The notes under the pieces are model-generated. The model was not told where the DNA came from. It saw only the letters and a list, made by a program, of their open reading frames with translations, and made no database searches. The position numbers and the translations under genes are program-made. This document shows, piece by piece, positions 52,009 to 60,283 of a stretch of 64,000 nt of DNA. Numbering within the stretch: position 1 is the first letter of the stretch; every line of letters starts with the position of its first letter. Source of the DNA: Richelia sp. SL_2_1 (GTDB lineage Bacteria > Cyanobacteriota > Cyanobacteriia > Cyanobacteriales > Nostocaceae); NCBI GenBank assembly GCA_012033205.1, contig JAAUSO010000005.1, positions 1 through 64,000 of the forward strand, given 5' to 3'.

Positions 52009-52557
52009 TTACCCACACTGTTTACCATTTATTGGTACGCAAATCTCAATTTCTCCTCGAAATTTACCTGGTACTAAGCTTGATAATTCTCTGAATTCCA
52101 AGGTAACTCCACCTGAAATTACAGTAGTTTCATCGGGACAATTTTCTATTACGTCAATAGTACCGAAAGGTTTTGGTTCAAACTTATTTCTTTTGAAAGG
52201 ACTATCTTGTTCAATACTAGGTCTTAATGTGTATTTAACATCGTTAGCATTAATCGGTAAATCTGAATTTCTAACCCTCATTTGCCAATAACTTGCTATA
52301 TCTTTAGTGGTACTCGATTTATAAGGTGAATTAGTTGATAATGTTTGTTGTTTATTATTACCAATTTGTTCTACATCAGCACCAATAATGTCCATTACTG
52401 TTAGCTTGGGAGTATCTGTTAATTGAGTAACAAATGGTTTATCAAGGTTTGCTTGACATCCAATTGAATTTGATTGTGCAAACACTTTTGGTTGTGGTGT
52501 TAATGTAATTGCTACAAGTATGCTGAAGTAGCATTTAACAATATTGCGGCAGTTCAT
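52009..52557 (-). CDS. secreted protein of the chaperone-usher-like cluster, possible minor subunit
   Basis: 182 residues with a signal peptide (FSILVAITLTPQPKVFAQ) and a beta-type mature domain carrying cysteines in GCQANL, ENCPDE, EICVPINGKQCG. I do not recognise a family. Context is the main clue: it lies 34 bp upstream of the chaperone start and 246 bp downstream of the putative major subunit, same strand, so a tip or minor subunit is a reasonable guess. The terminal EICVPINGKQCG resembles a short beta-hairpin closed by a disulfide. Confidence 0.65.
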   Translation of the reverse strand: MNCRNIVKCYFSILVAITLTPQPKVFAQSNSIGCQANLDKPFVTQLTDTPKLTVMDIIGADVEQIGNNKQQTLSTNSPYKSSTTKDIASYWQMRVRNSDLPINANDVKYTLRPSIEQDSPFKRNKFEPKPFGTIDVIENCPDETTVISGGVTLEFRELSSLVPGKFRGEIEICVPINGKQCG

Positions 52558-52803
52558 TTCTCAATAAAATAAATTTTTTGTTAAGGAAAGAAAGCTATAA
52601 ATATGAACTACTAGCCTTGATTCATGAAATTCTTTTTATGTCATCAATTATGATTATTTAAAAACCAATATAATCTGTTATTTTTATTTGATTTGAAAAT
52701 AATAGTTAGCAATAATATTCATAAGTAATTACATAAATTTTCTTCTGGTAAGATACTGGAAGCAGGCATTTGCCTGCACCAGAAATCTCAATAGTAAATC
52801 TAA

Positions 52804-53376
52804 TTACGGATTTACAATTCGGATCGTAATTTCACCACCAGTGAATTTTGTACCCTGAGCAATATTGGCATTAGGGAAGTTGAATGTAAAATCTGCTGAG
52901 GCTTGCTTATAATTTTGATTAGTGCCGTTTGTAGCAGTTTCAAGTGTTCCTCCAGATACATCCATAGTCACCTGAGTAGAGGTTCCCCCAATTCCACTTC
53001 CAGTGGTAGTTTTGAGAGTATCTTTACTTGCAGTAACTTCAACATCCGGGTTAGTTGAACCCCCCCAAATTTGGTATAAAACAGGAACTGTTTTGGTCAC
53101 TGTTAAATTTTCCGATCCAGTTGGGGTTTCTGTTGATAAGGGTGTGATACCTGCTTTTTCATCGTAAGTTCCTGTTGTTTGATCTACGGAAGTTCCTCCT
53201 TGTAAATCTTGTTGGCTAACAATAAATTTCAAGTCGGAATATGTACGTAGAAAAATTGCTGGAGTTACTTCGACTTCTACTGGTAATATTGCGGATTGTG
53301 CGTGAGCAGGTGCTGCAATCATCGCACTACCCAAAGCTGCTGCACTAGCTGCGAAAATGCCTAGAATCTTCTTCAT
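52804..53376 (-). CDS. secreted Ala/Thr-rich protein, putative major fibre subunit
   Basis: 190 residues; classic signal peptide (KKILGIFAASAAALGSAMIAAPAHAQ) and a mature region SAILPVEVEVTPAIFLRTYSDLKFIVSQQDL followed by Thr/Gly/Ser-rich strands and a C-terminal GGEITIRIVNP. Alternating hydrophobic residues at the end resemble the donor or acceptor strand region of fimbrial subunits (DUF4402-like). There are no cysteines. A strong AGAGGA Shine-Dalgarno precedes the ATG, as expected for an abundantly made protein. It is first in the four-gene cluster; the assignment as subunit is inferred from order and architecture. Confidence 0.7.
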   Translation of the reverse strand: MKKILGIFAASAAALGSAMIAAPAHAQSAILPVEVEVTPAIFLRTYSDLKFIVSQQDLQGGTSVDQTTGTYDEKAGITPLSTETPTGSENLTVTKTVPVLYQIWGGSTNPDVEVTASKDTLKTTTGSGIGGTSTQVTMDVSGGTLETATNGTNQNYKQASADFTFNFPNANIAQGTKFTGGEITIRIVNP

Positions 53377-53908
53377 TTAAAAATATCCTCTGTTAGTAAA
53401 GTAAATGTTGTTTGTTTGATAAAACTCTCTATTTCTGACTTATCCAAATTAGTTTGTTAAAGGGATGAATAAAACCTGAAGAATGAAGTTATCGGTAGTA
53501 TAAAGATACAGATACCTGAATTGTTTATCGAGCCAATCTTCCGGTATAGTACTTATAATCAAAGGTTTTTTAAAACCATAACTTTAACTTCATACTTGAA
53601 TTAAGCGGTTTGATAGATATTCCCTGGTAAGCCGGAGAGCAAGAAAAAACGAAATTTGGTTATCAAGACAATCAAATTAATTAAAATATTTGATTTTTTC
53701 TACACATCACCTCCTTTACTGATTAATTTAAAATTTTGTAAATTCATCTCGTTTACGTAAGTAATTAACTTTGAAGCGACAATTCATAAACAAGATTCGA
53801 GAAAGATTTTTACTAGCAGTTAATTTTTTTTAACTACCATTCAATTGATATTGTCGCTTCCATTATCAATAGGAAAATTACTGGAGTTTAGCTTACCGAA
53901 AGGTTAAT

Positions 53909-53969
53909 AAGTCGGGTTTTTACTATAAATATCGGTAACATCAGAAAACAGTAATAAAAACCCGACTTC
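53909..53969. repeat. AAGTCGGGTTTTT / AAAAACCCGACTTC hairpin repeat
   Basis: Arms AAGTCGGGTTTTT (53909-53921) and AAAAACCCGACTTC (53956-53969), same family as 47071-47134. Here it stands in a divergent region rather than at a gene end. Confidence 0.75.
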
Positions 53970-54176
53970 TGTGATTATTGTCAAACTCACGTTAATTTGT
54001 TCATTGCTTCGTAACAGGTTTACATCAAGAATGTAACCTTTACCCCTAAAAGACAACTTCAGTGAGATTATGGAATTACGCAGCGAATAGATAAAAATAT
54101 TTTCAGTAATAATACGTGATTATTATGTAGAAGATGATTTAAGTAATTTAGGAGTGGACAGTGAACAGTTGATCTT

Positions 54177-54213
54177 TAACCTCTAACCTTTAACCTTTGA
54201 CCTTTAACCTTAA
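54177..54213. repeat. STRR array, heptamer CTTTAAC/CTTTGAC
   Basis: Five ACCTTTA/ACCTTTG units ending a few bases before the ATG of the histidine kinase at 54218; they occupy the place where a Shine-Dalgarno would be expected. Confidence 0.8.
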
Positions 54214-54217
54214 TACC

Positions 54218-55688
54218 ATGTTTCAAACTACTCGTCGCCGTCTTGCTATTTGGTATACTGCTGTAACGGCTGTGTTATTGCTGGTGTTTGCTAGTGGCGT
54301 GTATCTTTATTTTCGCAATACTTTGATTGAGCGAATTGATGATACTTTAAATCATGTCGTGGAAGTTGTAGAGCGATCGCTAGTTATTGAAGCTGTAAAC
54401 TCGAATCAAGCTCAATTTCATGTAAATGTGGAAGCAAGTTTTCGCGATAATACCGACACCACAGAAGACGATCGCATTGATTTAGAATGGTTTAGCCCCA
54501 CTGGTAAATTACTTTGGTCAACTTTATCCGAACCTTTGAATATTCCCATTCATTTCAATCCTATGGGTGAAACTGTGCGGGTAGATAGAAGGGATAAGGA
54601 GATGGTAAGCCACTCTCGTGCGGAGGTTCCCTCCGTTGAGAGAAGTGGCGCAACCCGAAGGGGGAGAGAAGGGGATGGAGGAATAGAAACTGTTTCTCCG
54701 ATATTGTTGCGACAAGTGACTCAAAGGGTAGAAGTTGGACGAGAAGTTTTAGGATATCTACGGGTGAGTCATCCTTGGTTTGAAGTGACAAAACCTAGTC
54801 GTCAGTTAATTGTTGATTTGGCTTTCGGTATTGGTTGGATGCTGCTTTCTGTGGCTGCTAGCGGCTGGTTTCTTGCGGGGTTAGCAATGCAACCTGTACG
54901 GGAATCTTATCAACATCTTAAGCAGTTTACCGCTGATGCTTCTCACGAACTCAGAAGCCCCATAGCATTAATTCAAACTAATGTCCAAGTTGCTCTGAAT
55001 GAGTTGGAAATAACTCAAACACAAGGGGTTAATGTAGAACATTATCAACAACAGTTAAGAATAGTAGAACGATTAACGCAGCGTCTTGGTAAATTAGTCA
55101 ATGATTTACTATTTTTAGCACGTCAGGATAGTGGAATTAGCGCTTACGAATTTTCTGATTGTCCTATAGATGCTTTGTTAATGGAAATAGTTGAAGAACA
55201 ACAATTATTAGCTGCGGAAAAAATATTACCCTTGCTTGAAATTAATTGAATCTCCGCAAACTGAAACTAATCCCGAATTGCTTGATGATTGGTTTTCTTT
55301 AATGGGTAATTGGGAACAATTAGTACGTTTATTTACTAATTTGATTGGTAATGCTTTACGCTATACCCCAGAAAATGGCAAAGTAGAAGTTGAATTAATG
55401 CGTGTGGAAATTACAAATCGCTCCCTACTACAAATAAAGGTAAAAGATAACGGTATTGGTATTCCATCTGAAGCTTTACCGCGTTTATTTGACCGTTTTT
55501 ATCGAGTAGATCCAGCACGCAGTCACGGTTCAGGAAATACTTTTACTAAAAATACTGCTGGTTCGGGTTTAGGATTAGCTATCTGTCGGGCAATTATTGA
55601 AAATCATCAAGGAATTATAAAAATTGCAAGCAGTCTTGGTGAGGGTACAACAGTTACTGTGAGTTTGCCAATTATTCTTGAGTCTTAA
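54218..55688 (+). pseudogene. membrane sensor histidine kinase, split by a frameshift near 55235
   Basis: From the ATG at 54218: one membrane helix (about 12-32), a periplasmic sensor region (33-200), a second helix (about 205-228), a short HAMP-like linker, the phosphoacceptor box FTADASHELRSPIALIQTNVQVAL, then AAEKILPLLEIN-stop at 55249. The ATPase domain resumes in another frame (KLIESPQTETNPELL..., N box LFTNLIGNALRYTPENGKV, G1 VKDNGIGIP, F box FDRFYRVDPAR, G2 GSGLGLAICRAII) to 55688. Dropping one base near 55235 joins them. The periplasmic part also carries a palindromic insertion (54609-54649). It resembles RppB/CheY-independent cyanobacterial sensor kinases. No response regulator lies next to it. 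Confidence 0.8.
54609..54649. repeat. palindromic repeat inserted in frame in the histidine kinase
   Basis: GCCACTCTC, GGAGG / CCTCC and GAGAG / AGTGGC form nested arms. The translated insert reads SHSRAEVPSVERSGATRRGREG, unlike the surrounding sensor sequence. Confidence 0.7.
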
Positions 55689-55937
55689 TTATTTACACTA
55701 AAAATGTTTCTAGCGGCTGATTTAAATTTCTTCTAGTGACAGATGCGGATGAGTAACTGTACCTATTAAGGTAATTGATGAAGCTTGAGTAACTGATGCC
55801 AATCATAATTAATCTTTACTTTTTCGATAAGTTTTTTTGTCGCGGTTCTACAAGTTTATTGTTTGCTGTTAATTAGGTTAATTAAGATTAATTCAGCAAA
55901 AATCTATGTATAAACATAATAATTGGAGGAAGATTCA

Positions 55938-56789
55938 ATGCCGATTAATTTAAGAGAAGATGTTGCATTTATTATACTCAAAAAAATTCAAGAAACTGGT
56001 GGTGAAGGAAAGCACGAAGTAGGCTTTAATAAAACTGATTTTACTGGTCGAGAGTTAACTGAAAGTGACTTTTTAGGTCATTTAGATTATCTCAACCAAA
56101 AGCAGTATATTAAAGCTGATTTTTCAGGCAATGCATATGCAAATCAAGAAGATGTTCCCAGTGCAGTTAATCCTAAAGAGTTTGATTTAAGAGTTGCGAA
56201 TACTTTCGGTGCTAAAGATGGTCCTCTTCCTCATTTAATTACTTTTGAAAAAGCAGAATTGACTGAAAAAGGACAAAAGTTACTGGCAAAAATGGAGCAA
56301 AATCCTCCTCAAGATTTAGAAAAAGGACCAAGTACTCTAATTGCAACTAAAGATATGCCTTTCTTAGAAAAGGTAATGCTTAAGGGTAATTTAAATGATA
56401 TCTTTGATGCTAGAGATATAAGCGAAGTGGTATTCCGTACCATGCGAGATATGATGACTACGGAAGCATCCGAACGGGTTTCCCAAGAATTACATGAACC
56501 AGCAGAAATCACGAAGGATAAAGCTTTACAAAATGAAATTGCCGATTTATGGAAAGACACTAACCCTATCGTGGCTTTTTTAAGCAGAGTTCGTCCACCT
56601 CTTAAAATTAAATCTGACACGTTCTTATTCCGCATTCGTCAAGAAGGTAGTTTACAAAGCAATGTAGACGAAAAAATGGTAGTTAAAGCCGTATTTTCGG
56701 CAACTAAAGACGAATTATCTCCAGAAAGAATTAAAGAAATTGAGCAATTTCTACCCGATCAGATTCTTCAATTGTGGCAAGAAGCTTAA
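55938..56789 (+). CDS. DUF2267-like protein with N-terminal winged-helix-like region
   Basis: 283 residues from the ATG at 55938, preceded at good spacing by GGAGGA (a TTG at 55923 in the same frame is within that Shine-Dalgarno and can be dismissed). Residues ~1-115 (LREDVAFIILKKIQETGGEGKHEVGFNKTDFTGRELTESDFLGHLDYLNQKQYI) look like a small helical/winged-helix domain. Residues ~150-283 carry FRTMRDMMTTEASERVSQELHEPAEI and further pattern consistent with DUF2267. Soluble; function unknown. Confidence 0.7.
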   Translation: MPINLREDVAFIILKKIQETGGEGKHEVGFNKTDFTGRELTESDFLGHLDYLNQKQYIKADFSGNAYANQEDVPSAVNPKEFDLRVANTFGAKDGPLPHLITFEKAELTEKGQKLLAKMEQNPPQDLEKGPSTLIATKDMPFLEKVMLKGNLNDIFDARDISEVVFRTMRDMMTTEASERVSQELHEPAEITKDKALQNEIADLWKDTNPIVAFLSRVRPPLKIKSDTFLFRIRQEGSLQSNVDEKMVVKAVFSATKDELSPERIKEIEQFLPDQILQLWQEA

Positions 56790-56796
56790 TATTAAA

Positions 56797-56829
56797 AGTT
56801 AGGAGTTAAGAGTTAGGAGTGAGGAGTTG
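56797..56829. repeat. STRR array, heptamer TTAGGAG/TTAAGAG
   Basis: Four AGTTAGG-type units starting 8 bp after the stop of the DUF2267-like gene. Confidence 0.8.
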
Positions 56830-56842
56830 TTCTTACTCAGTC

Positions 56843-56878
56843 AGAAGTCGGGCTTTTCGCAAATCAAAACCCGACTTT
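56843..56878. terminator. bidirectional hairpin (AGAAGTCGGG family) between convergent genes
   Basis: AGAAGTCGGGCTTTT / AAAACCCGACTTT, arms about 13 bp with a short loop. U-runs are present on both strands, and it lies exactly between two convergent stops (56789 and 56893). Confidence 0.65.
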
Positions 56879-56892
56879 CGTTAATTCAAAAC

Positions 56893-58005
56893 TTATTTTT
56901 TCGACATTGGGGCTTTTTTCATCATTTGAGTAACTCTATCCCTTAGTAACACTTCTTTTCTAGTATCTTCAAGCGTTTTAGCTAAGGTAATTGCTCTTTC
57001 ATAAAAATTACCAGCGGTAGAGTAATTACCTACTTTCTCGTATAGTTGAGCATAAGATTCAAAGGTATTTAATTCTTCCTGGGGGTTGCGTAATTCTTTT
57101 GCGATGGCCAGACGTTTTTCTAATAAGTCAAAAGCACGATTGTACCGTCCTACCGAACTATGAGCAGTTACTAATCCATCGATTGCTCGTAGTTGATTAA
57201 GATTATCTCGTGCTGTTTTGGCAATTCTGAGAGCGGCTCCATAAGTACCAATAGTGTCTTGATAAGTACTAATCACACCGTAGACTTCACCTAGATTATT
57301 CAAGGTGTTTGCTTCACCGATAGGGTCGTCAACTTGTCGGCGATAATTAAGAGCATTTTTGTACAATTTGACTGCTTTATTATAATCTCCTAATCTGGCT
57401 GCGGCTAATCCTAAATTACTCAAAGATAGTCCATAACCTTCATTACTATTAAGATTTTGAGCGATTATAAATGCTTGTTCAAAAGTTTGGGAAGCAGTTC
57501 TAAATTCGCCTTTTTTCAACAGTAAAGTACCAATGTTATTTAATGCAAAAATTTGGCTTTGAAAGTCCTTGGTGTCGCGAGCGATCGCCAAACGTCTACG
57601 AATTGCATCTTCGGCTTTTTTATACTGCTTTAACTGTACATAACCTTTACCTAAAAATTCATAAGTTAAACCAAGTCCATTCAAATCACCTATTGAGTGA
57701 TAAATTTCTAGTGCTTGCAACAACGACTTAACTGCTTTATCGGGTTTTCCCTCGATATTTTGTCTTTCACCCAAACGTAATAAAGTATCTGCTTCATCTC
57801 TCGATTGGAGCAAGACTTTTCCATTAATCGACGGACGATGCAGCTGTTCGGTAATATCAGTAGCACTGACAACTGTAGGACTTAACAAGAAACAAAATAG
57901 TAAAAAATAAAAACTATGATGCAGTTTCCAAGAAAGTTTTTTCTCAACAGCACGAGATATTGATAATTGAAATTGAGCGGATGCTAGTAGATTCCACTGC
58001 TTCAT
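56893..58005 (-). CDS. tetratricopeptide-repeat exported protein
   Basis: 370 residues. A long N-region leads to a hydrophobic export segment (FYFLLFCFLLSPTVVSA, about 32-48), then about seven TPR units: LLRLGERQNIEGKPDKAVKSLLQALEIYHSIGDLNGLGLTYEFLGKGYVQLKQYKKAEDAIRRRLAIARDTKDFQSQIFALNNIGTLLLKKGEFRTASQTFEQA and repeats thereof to residue ~350. No CHAT or kinase domain is attached. It is likely a periplasmic protein-interaction scaffold. An AAGGAAAA Shine-Dalgarno is present. It lies 90 bp downstream of the SigG-like sigma factor on the same strand, possibly one operon. Confidence 0.8.
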   Translation of the reverse strand: MKQWNLLASAQFQLSISRAVEKKLSWKLHHSFYFLLFCFLLSPTVVSATDITEQLHRPSINGKVLLQSRDEADTLLRLGERQNIEGKPDKAVKSLLQALEIYHSIGDLNGLGLTYEFLGKGYVQLKQYKKAEDAIRRRLAIARDTKDFQSQIFALNNIGTLLLKKGEFRTASQTFEQAFIIAQNLNSNEGYGLSLSNLGLAAARLGDYNKAVKLYKNALNYRRQVDDPIGEANTLNNLGEVYGVISTYQDTIGTYGAALRIAKTARDNLNQLRAIDGLVTAHSSVGRYNRAFDLLEKRLAIAKELRNPQEELNTFESYAQLYEKVGNYSTAGNFYERAITLAKTLEDTRKEVLLRDRVTQMMKKAPMSKK

Positions 58006-58097
58006 ATAAATTTTCCTTTTTGTGAAAAATAGATTTTAAGTAAAATAATTGACGAATCTAGAAAATAATTACCAGTAATCTATAAAAATAAGTATTT

Positions 58098-58736
58098 TTA
58101 CGCAGATGCGGGCTGAAGGAAATTTTCACCCAAATATATAGCACGGACATCTGCTGGTAATTTTTCTTCTAGCATACGATAACCTTGCTGGAGAAAAATT
58201 GCTACTTGATTTGGAGAAATTGTTTCACCCTCAGCTTGTAAATAAGCAGCAATTCTGGTTTCACTCCAGTGGAAAGTTTGAGCCATTAAGACGATCAATC
58301 TTAACATTGGTGGTAATTGATCTAATGCTTGCTCTACGTAACACCACAGCGGCGGAGAAGTAGTTTTCAGGGAATAATGAATGCTTTCGGTGGGTGGTAG
58401 TTCCGTTTCATTGATACAATAAGCAGTCATATTAATCAGCCAGTTTTGTAAAGTCAGCGCTGGAGTACCTGGTTCTGTACTTTCTAGATTAACTGCTCCG
58501 ATTTGGTAGTAAATATGCCGCCAAGTCATCGCAAATAAATAATCGGCTTGTACTGGCGATCGCGCTGAATGCATAATCAAGGTATAGACTATTGGACTGT
58601 ATCGGCAGAAAATTGCTGTAAAATACCTTCCAGCATCTGGATGCTGACAAAATAAAGCGATCAATTCTTGGTCACTTTTATGGAACAGTGACTTGACTAA
58701 GGGATGGTTGGATTCTGGGAAATGAGGAATTTGCAC
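58098..58736 (-). CDS. ECF-type sigma factor, SigG-like
   Basis: 212 residues, GTG start. Region 2: GRYFTAIFCRYSPIVYTLIMHSARSPVQADYLFAMTWRHIYYQIGAV. Region 4: VEQALDQLPPMLRLIVLMAQTFHWSETRIAAYLQAEGETISPNQVAIFLQQGYRMLEEKLP. The two are joined by a linker with no region 3, as in ECF sigma factors. The MQIPHFPESNHPLVKSLF start and the GRYFTAIFCRYSPIVYTLI block recall cyanobacterial SigG (Synechocystis slr1545, Anabaena alr3280), identified from memory only. ECF factors usually answer envelope stress through an anti-sigma partner; none is visible next to it. Confidence 0.75.
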   Translation of the reverse strand: MQIPHFPESNHPLVKSLFHKSDQELIALFCQHPDAGRYFTAIFCRYSPIVYTLIMHSARSPVQADYLFAMTWRHIYYQIGAVNLESTEPGTPALTLQNWLINMTAYCINETELPPTESIHYSLKTTSPPLWCYVEQALDQLPPMLRLIVLMAQTFHWSETRIAAYLQAEGETISPNQVAIFLQQGYRMLEEKLPADVRAIYLGENFLQPASA

Positions 58737-58931
58737 AGTCTTTTTTGGTCTATGTTGCTAGAATTATTTCAGAAATGTATATTTTTTCTTAATGGCATAA
58801 TATCTTGGTGTTCATGGATTTACCACGAAATCTTTGATTAAAAGTTTTCATACAATATAAGCACGATTTTTATTTAAGTCGAAATTGACAAAAACGCAAA
58901 ACAATTTTCTTATATATTTATTGATTTGTTC

Positions 58932-59516
58932 ATGGTTATACCAATTGACTTGATAGCTTACCTGTTTACTCCGACTACTCTAGGTTCTTTTCTGCCATTG
59001 GACAGTTTGTTCTCCACTCAAGGCATTATGGTGATGCTGCTGGCAGCTTATGCTGGTGCAATGTGGATGTTTCTTACCAGCGCTCCCAAGGTACATACTG
59101 TGATGGTGTCGGATTTGGAAATTGCTAGGGATTTGTACGAAGGATTATTAGATTTACCGGCAGCGGAAGTACCTTTGCACTATTATTACAATTATGAACA
59201 AACAATAGGTGCTACAGGTATTGATCCGATGTATTTAGGTAGCAGCCCTACTTATGCAACTAGGATGAATGCAGCTACTGAAGGACTGTGGTATCAATTG
59301 AAGAAAAATACTCAATTACACGTGATTACTGGGGCTAATTTAGGTACCAAAAATCAACAGCGTCACGTATGCTTTGACCGTGAGTGTCTGGAAATGATTT
59401 TACTACGAGTAGAAACGCGGGGTTTAAAATTTAAAATTCGTAATCGCAAACCGTTGAATTTTTTACTCAAAGATTACGAAGGGCGTGTTGTTGAAATGGC
59501 AGAAGTAGCGAATTAA
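58932..59516 (+). CDS. VOC-superfamily-like membrane-anchored protein
   Basis: 194 residues from the ATG at 58932 (a TTG at 58926 in frame is less likely). N-terminal hydrophobic segment(s) (about 5-50, including GIMVMLLAAYAGAMWMFLT) precede a soluble domain starting APKVHTVMVSDLEIARDLYEGLLDLPAAEVP, the typical opening of a vicinal-oxygen-chelate/glyoxalase half-domain, ending HVCFDRECLEMILLRVETRGLKFKIRNRKPLNFLLKDYEGRVVEMAEV. Metal ligands are not obvious, so enzymatic activity is doubtful. It is divergent from the SigG-like gene with ~195 bp between. Confidence 0.7.
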   Translation: MVIPIDLIAYLFTPTTLGSFLPLDSLFSTQGIMVMLLAAYAGAMWMFLTSAPKVHTVMVSDLEIARDLYEGLLDLPAAEVPLHYYYNYEQTIGATGIDPMYLGSSPTYATRMNAATEGLWYQLKKNTQLHVITGANLGTKNQQRHVCFDRECLEMILLRVETRGLKFKIRNRKPLNFLLKDYEGRVVEMAEVAN

Positions 59517-59524
59517 ATTACTAA

Positions 59525-59577
59525 TGTAGAGACGTAGCATTGCTACGTCTCAATGCTACGTCTCAATGCTACGTCTC
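59525..59577. repeat. dispersed hairpin repeat GAGACGTAGCA/TGCTACGTCTC with partial tandem copies
   Basis: A palindrome like those at 1471-1498 and 5615-5642, with TTGCA changed to TAGCA in both arms (compensatory) and the right arm TGCTACGTCTC repeated twice more. Confidence 0.75.
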
Positions 59578-59621
59578 CAGCAATCCAAAATCACCCCTTG
59601 TTATTTCGATTCAACAACGCA

Positions 59622-60095
59622 TTACCGACTAATTTCAAAAATACATTCCAACCTCTTAACTAATTGTTGCGCTAAATCTAATAAATCTACAGCATCGCTT
59701 TCCGAAGTAAAACCCCGATTATCAGCATAACTAGCGCTTTCTACTAACATCGTTTTGATGGCAAATACTCGATTTTCTGCTTCAGAAAGCCTGAGACAAT
59801 CTTCTAACTGAGTCGCTATTTCTTGTAGTGATTTACCTCTTGATTGCTTTCTGACGCTAACAGCTACCCAATCATCACTTTCGAGAAAAGTAGTAACTGA
59901 TTCTACAAAATTGGTTTGGGTAATTTCGTCTTCACCCCACTTTTCTAACCAATCTCCATCAACATCCTCAGCATATAAATAAGCTGCTTCTAACCCATAT
60001 CTAACTATGTCATTTTGTAATTTTTGAGCTGCTTCTACAGATTCTATAAACTTATCTAATCTCTTTTGAGTGTCAATTGACATTTCTTTAACCAT
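59622..60095 (-). CDS. hypothetical acidic protein, 157 residues
   Basis: Soluble, predicted all-helical: DTQKRLDKFIESVEAAQKLQNDIVRYGLEAAYLYAEDVDGDWLEKWGEDEITQTNFVESVTTFLESDDWVAVSVRKQSRGKSLQEIATQLEDCL. Not recognised. It follows the next gene (60284-60979) on the same strand after ~190 bp that hold two STRR arrays. Confidence 0.6.
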   Translation of the reverse strand: MVKEMSIDTQKRLDKFIESVEAAQKLQNDIVRYGLEAAYLYAEDVDGDWLEKWGEDEITQTNFVESVTTFLESDDWVAVSVRKQSRGKSLQEIATQLEDCLRLSEAENRVFAIKTMLVESASYADNRGFTSESDAVDLLDLAQQLVKRLECIFEISR

Positions 60096-60130
60096 TCTGA
60101 CTCAAAGTACTAAGAAATTTTGCCTGCAAA

Positions 60131-60170
60131 CAGTTATCAGTTATCAGTTATCAGTTATCAGTTATCAGTT
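60131..60170. repeat. STRR array, heptamer AGTTATC
   Basis: Five or six CAGTTAT units between the two unrecognised minus-strand genes. Confidence 0.85.
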
Positions 60171-60227
60171 GCGACGGTGTATAGCCGGAGATCAGTTAGG
60201 AAACATATTAATAGATTATTAGATTAT

Positions 60228-60275
60228 TGTTGACTGTTAACTGTTCGCTGTTTACTGTTGACTATTCACTGTTAA
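60228..60275. repeat. STRR array, degenerate NNCTGTT heptamer
   Basis: GACTGTT, AACTGTT, CGCTGTT, TACTGTT and similar units ending just before the stop (60284) of the 231-residue gene. Confidence 0.75.
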
Positions 60276-60283
60276 ACAATTCG

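Larger units (their letters stand above)
53377..54217. other. divergent intergenic region
   Basis: 841 bp with the presumptive fibre-cluster promoter, a hairpin repeat (53909-53969), and an STRR (54177-54213) touching the next start codon. No ORF or RNA gene recognised. Confidence 0.5.
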
